This document shows, piece by piece, positions 8,208-10,000 of a stretch of 10,000 bases of DNA (position 1 is the stretch's first letter; every line of letters starts with the position of its first letter). Position numbers and translations under genes: made by a program. The notes beneath the pieces are model-generated. The model was not told the origin of the DNA, did not search any database, and was given only the letters and a program-made list of their open reading frames with translations. The DNA is taken from the NCBI GenBank assembly GCA_963170055.1, contig CAUJGJ010000072.1, positions 307,501 to 317,500 on the forward strand, written 5' to 3'. The DNA comes from Halisarca cf. caerulea. Its lineage: Eukaryota > Porifera > Demospongiae > Chondrillida > Halisarcidae.

Positions 8208-8837
8208 GCGAAGAAATTTGCCCCATGAAGAAGGCTCTTCTCAAGGCCAAAGTCACATGATGTCACGAGACGGAAGTTAACGGAAGTTACAATATAATTA
8301 ACGCAAGGCCATTATTATCTTCGGTTTTTGAGGCAAATACTCTAGATCTAGTCAAGTTTTACTCAGCACGCTCCTTTTGTGAATATTCTCCCTCTGGAAG
8401 GTTGCTTGTAGCCTAGGCTTTTGCAGCTGAACAACAGACACAGAGAAAGGCAAGCAAAGGTTTTCTCTACTATCCACGATCTTCGTTCACTATTCTATCA
8501 AACCTTCAGCATACGTTCTTACGTAGCCCCGTGGTTCTAAACGAAGGAGTTGAAAGATTGTAAACTTCTCTCAACGTCGGATTTACCCTTCCAAGATCTA
8601 CAGTTTGCACGCAAACCGTCGCTCATTTCTTTGCAAGCCTTCCAAAGAAAGCTTTATAACCAAAAACTAACATTTAGAAGTTTGACAACGAAGCGTGCTG
8701 TGTAAAGTTGGGTTGGGTCGAGTGTTTTTACTTGCTAGCCGCGTAGCTTCCTAAGCTGATTCACGTTGCTGGCACATGACCAACCCACGCAATTCTGAGT
8801 AAATGAAATTCATACCGTGAAACCCGCAAAGCGCCCG
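8208..8837. other. Non-coding interior of the TIR element
   Basis: No reading frame of note is present on either strand. CGGAAGTTA is repeated in tandem near 8271-8288, an ETS-like GGAAGT motif. I see no transposase domain and no RNA gene. Confidence 0.5.
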
Positions 8838-8863
8838 TGTTATGGCTAGATTCTGCCATAACA
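8838..8863. repeat. Hairpin overlapping the right terminal repeat
   Basis: TGTTATGGC (8838-8846) and GCCATAACA (8855-8863) pair perfectly around the 8-base loop TAGATTCT. The right arm overlaps the right terminal inverted repeat. The left end of the element has no equivalent perfect hairpin. Confidence 0.6.
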
Positions 8864-8873
8864 TACCTGCGGC

Positions 8874-9018
8874 GCGCTCAACCGCGTTGGTGAAGTGACA
8901 GACCACAGCATCCGGAATTGTGGGAAGCGTACTAAACTGATCAAAACATCAATCCTGTTCAAGCAGTATAAACTTTCTTTCATCAGATACCTGCAACAGG
9001 AGTATTCCACTAGCTCCA
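8874..9018 (-). promoter_or_regulatory. Displaced distal upstream block of gene 3
   Basis: This is the counterpart of 2609-2755, now about 1.3 kb from the gene 3 start because of the insertion. If it carried regulatory sites for gene 3, their spacing has been disrupted. Confidence 0.4.
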
Positions 9019-9613
9019 TACACTTATGACATAGTTCTCTCCATCTGTGTCATGCATGTGTGTGTGTGTGTGTGTCTTGTGCAAGATCAACTAATTAGTT
9101 GGCCTCAGTTTGTTTTTGATTCAAAATTGGCTGTGTTTTGGGTACCCTTGAAAAATAATTGGACACACGTACAATAAAATAATCTGCTAGGGGGTTGTTT
9201 GCTGCACAGAGTTGAATGGGCATACAGTGTTAGGGGGTTGTTTATATATATATATGGGGATATTTAGACAAGAATAGCTAGGACTAGACGGCATAGTGCT
9301 AGGCAGAGTTTGGTTGGACTGGGTTCAATGCATACTATACACCTGCTGCACTGATGGCAAGAGGGTACGTAGCTAATTATGAATAGTTTTATATTTAATT
9401 CATAGCATGAACATTGCCTTTGGTGTAGGGATCCCTTCAAGAGGGTGTAGCCTTGGTTAATGTTGGAGACGGAATTAAATCCATAGGTCGGCTATGCCAG
9501 ACAATAATTTAAAATGTAATCATCACTAAGTCTATAGTACTGTTACAGTACTATGTATAGATATATAGTTTCCATGACAGTTATATTAATTTATAAGGTT
9601 AATCATATAACTA
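9019..9613. other. Gene-poor stretch with simple repeats
   Basis: No gene is seen. A short (TG)n lies at about 9057-9074. TAGGGGGTTGTTT occurs twice, at 9188-9200 and 9231-9243, followed by a TA run. The remainder is AT-rich. Confidence 0.5.
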
Positions 9614-9769
9614 CAGTCAAATCTCTTTAGTGAGTACACCTGGGGACCCTCCAAATTGCTACTCACTATCAGTAGTACTTGCTAACCATACAAGCTGGGG
9701 TATCATATCCTTGTACTTCCTAACCAGGTATTACTCATTAACAGTGTTCTTACTAACGAGGTTCTACTG
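9614..9769. mobile_element. Likely mariner-type MITE, 156 bp
   Basis: The left end CAGTCAAATCTCTTTAGTGA and the inverted right end CAGTAGAACCTCGTTAGTAA match at about 15 of 20 bases. The similarity continues into AGTACACC versus AGAACACT. The left end follows TA, and TGTA follows the right end, consistent with a decayed TA target duplication. CAGTxxAAcCTC-type ends are typical of Tc1/mariner-derived MITEs in marine invertebrates. It is too short to code for a transposase. Confidence 0.6.
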
Positions 9770-10000
9770 TGTATCACTCCATATTTAAATGGTACACTGC
9801 ATGTGCACTTGCTTTCGTTCAACTTACTTGCCACTCCCAAAATCCCACATGGCTATACTATATACATCATATTATCTGACAGTGTGTTCCCGGCACATAC
9901 CTTACTTTCGAGCAATTCTTCTCAATTTTCTTTACCAATTACTATCCGGCCTCACCGGCATACACTCTCCAGTTTTCTTTACCACTCTCAACTCACACAC
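9770..10000. other. Terminal stretch without a gene
   Basis: No gene is seen before the window ends. TTTTCTTTACCA occurs twice, at 9926-9937 and 9973-9984, in a pyrimidine-rich context. It could be the flank or promoter of a gene outside the window. Confidence 0.4.

Larger units (their letters stand above)
7691..8873. mobile_element. 1,183-bp TIR element, probably non-autonomous
   Basis: Perfect 17-bp terminal inverted repeats GCCGCAGGTATGTTATG lie at 7691-7707 and, inverted, at 8857-8873. The element interrupts DNA that is continuous upstream of gene 2, giving an independent empty site at 2601-2618. The flanks are ...CTCAGGCG and GCGCTCAACC..., and the gene 2 site reads exactly their sum. 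GCG lies on both sides (7688-7690 and 8874-8876), so a 3-bp target duplication is possible. No transposase-like frame is seen; the longest frame (about 60 residues from 7793) has no recognisable domain. The superfamily cannot be assigned: an 8-bp hAT duplication and a TA or TTAA duplication are all absent. Confidence 0.8.
6573..9018 (-). repeat. Segmental duplication, copy B (gene 3 and flanks, interrupted)
   Basis: This is the counterpart of 1399-2755, interrupted by the insertion at 7691-8873. Without the insertion it is about 1,263 bases long. Homology ends at the same ACTAGCTCCA (9009-9018) as in copy A, then the sequences diverge. Confidence 0.85.

Overview
The window looks like nuclear DNA of an early-branching animal. 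A demosponge such as Amphimedon is my best guess, but that is inference. The reasons are scattered GCATGC-type microsatellites, a long (TG)n tract, a decayed retrotransposon of a kind common in sponges and cnidarians, TIR elements, and compact single-exon genes with TATA-like boxes rather than ribosome binding sites or operons.

Layout: three complete intronless genes for NmrA-like NAD(P)-binding proteins lie on the minus strand (3-890, 1476-2378, 6654-7550). Gene 1 is the divergent member, with roughly half its residues shared with the others. Genes 2 and 3 are recent duplicates, about 87% identical by hand alignment. Their duplication takes in the 3' flank and several hundred bases of promoter (about 1399-2755 and 6573-9018). 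The 3.8 kb between them holds a hairpin repeat, a (TG)n tract of about 430 bp, gene-poor DNA, and a frameshifted reverse-transcriptase relic on the minus strand (about 4227-6250).

The promoter region of gene 3 is split by a 1,183-bp insertion (7691-8873) with perfect 17-bp terminal inverted repeats and an internal foldback structure. Gene 2 carries the matching site without it, reading GCGGCG. Beyond the duplication, 9019-10000 holds no gene that I can see, only a likely 156-bp mariner-type MITE and small repeats.

The three proteins probably act as cytosolic NAD(P)(H)-dependent redox sensors or reductases; the substrate cannot be read from sequence. TGACG-type bZIP/CRE-like sites lie upstream of all three, so shared stress or redox control is possible but untested. 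The most informative signals are the gene-conversion-like tract between genes 2 and 3, the insertion with its paralogous empty site, and a concentrated patch of change in gene 3. I saw no evidence of a wholly new molecular system.
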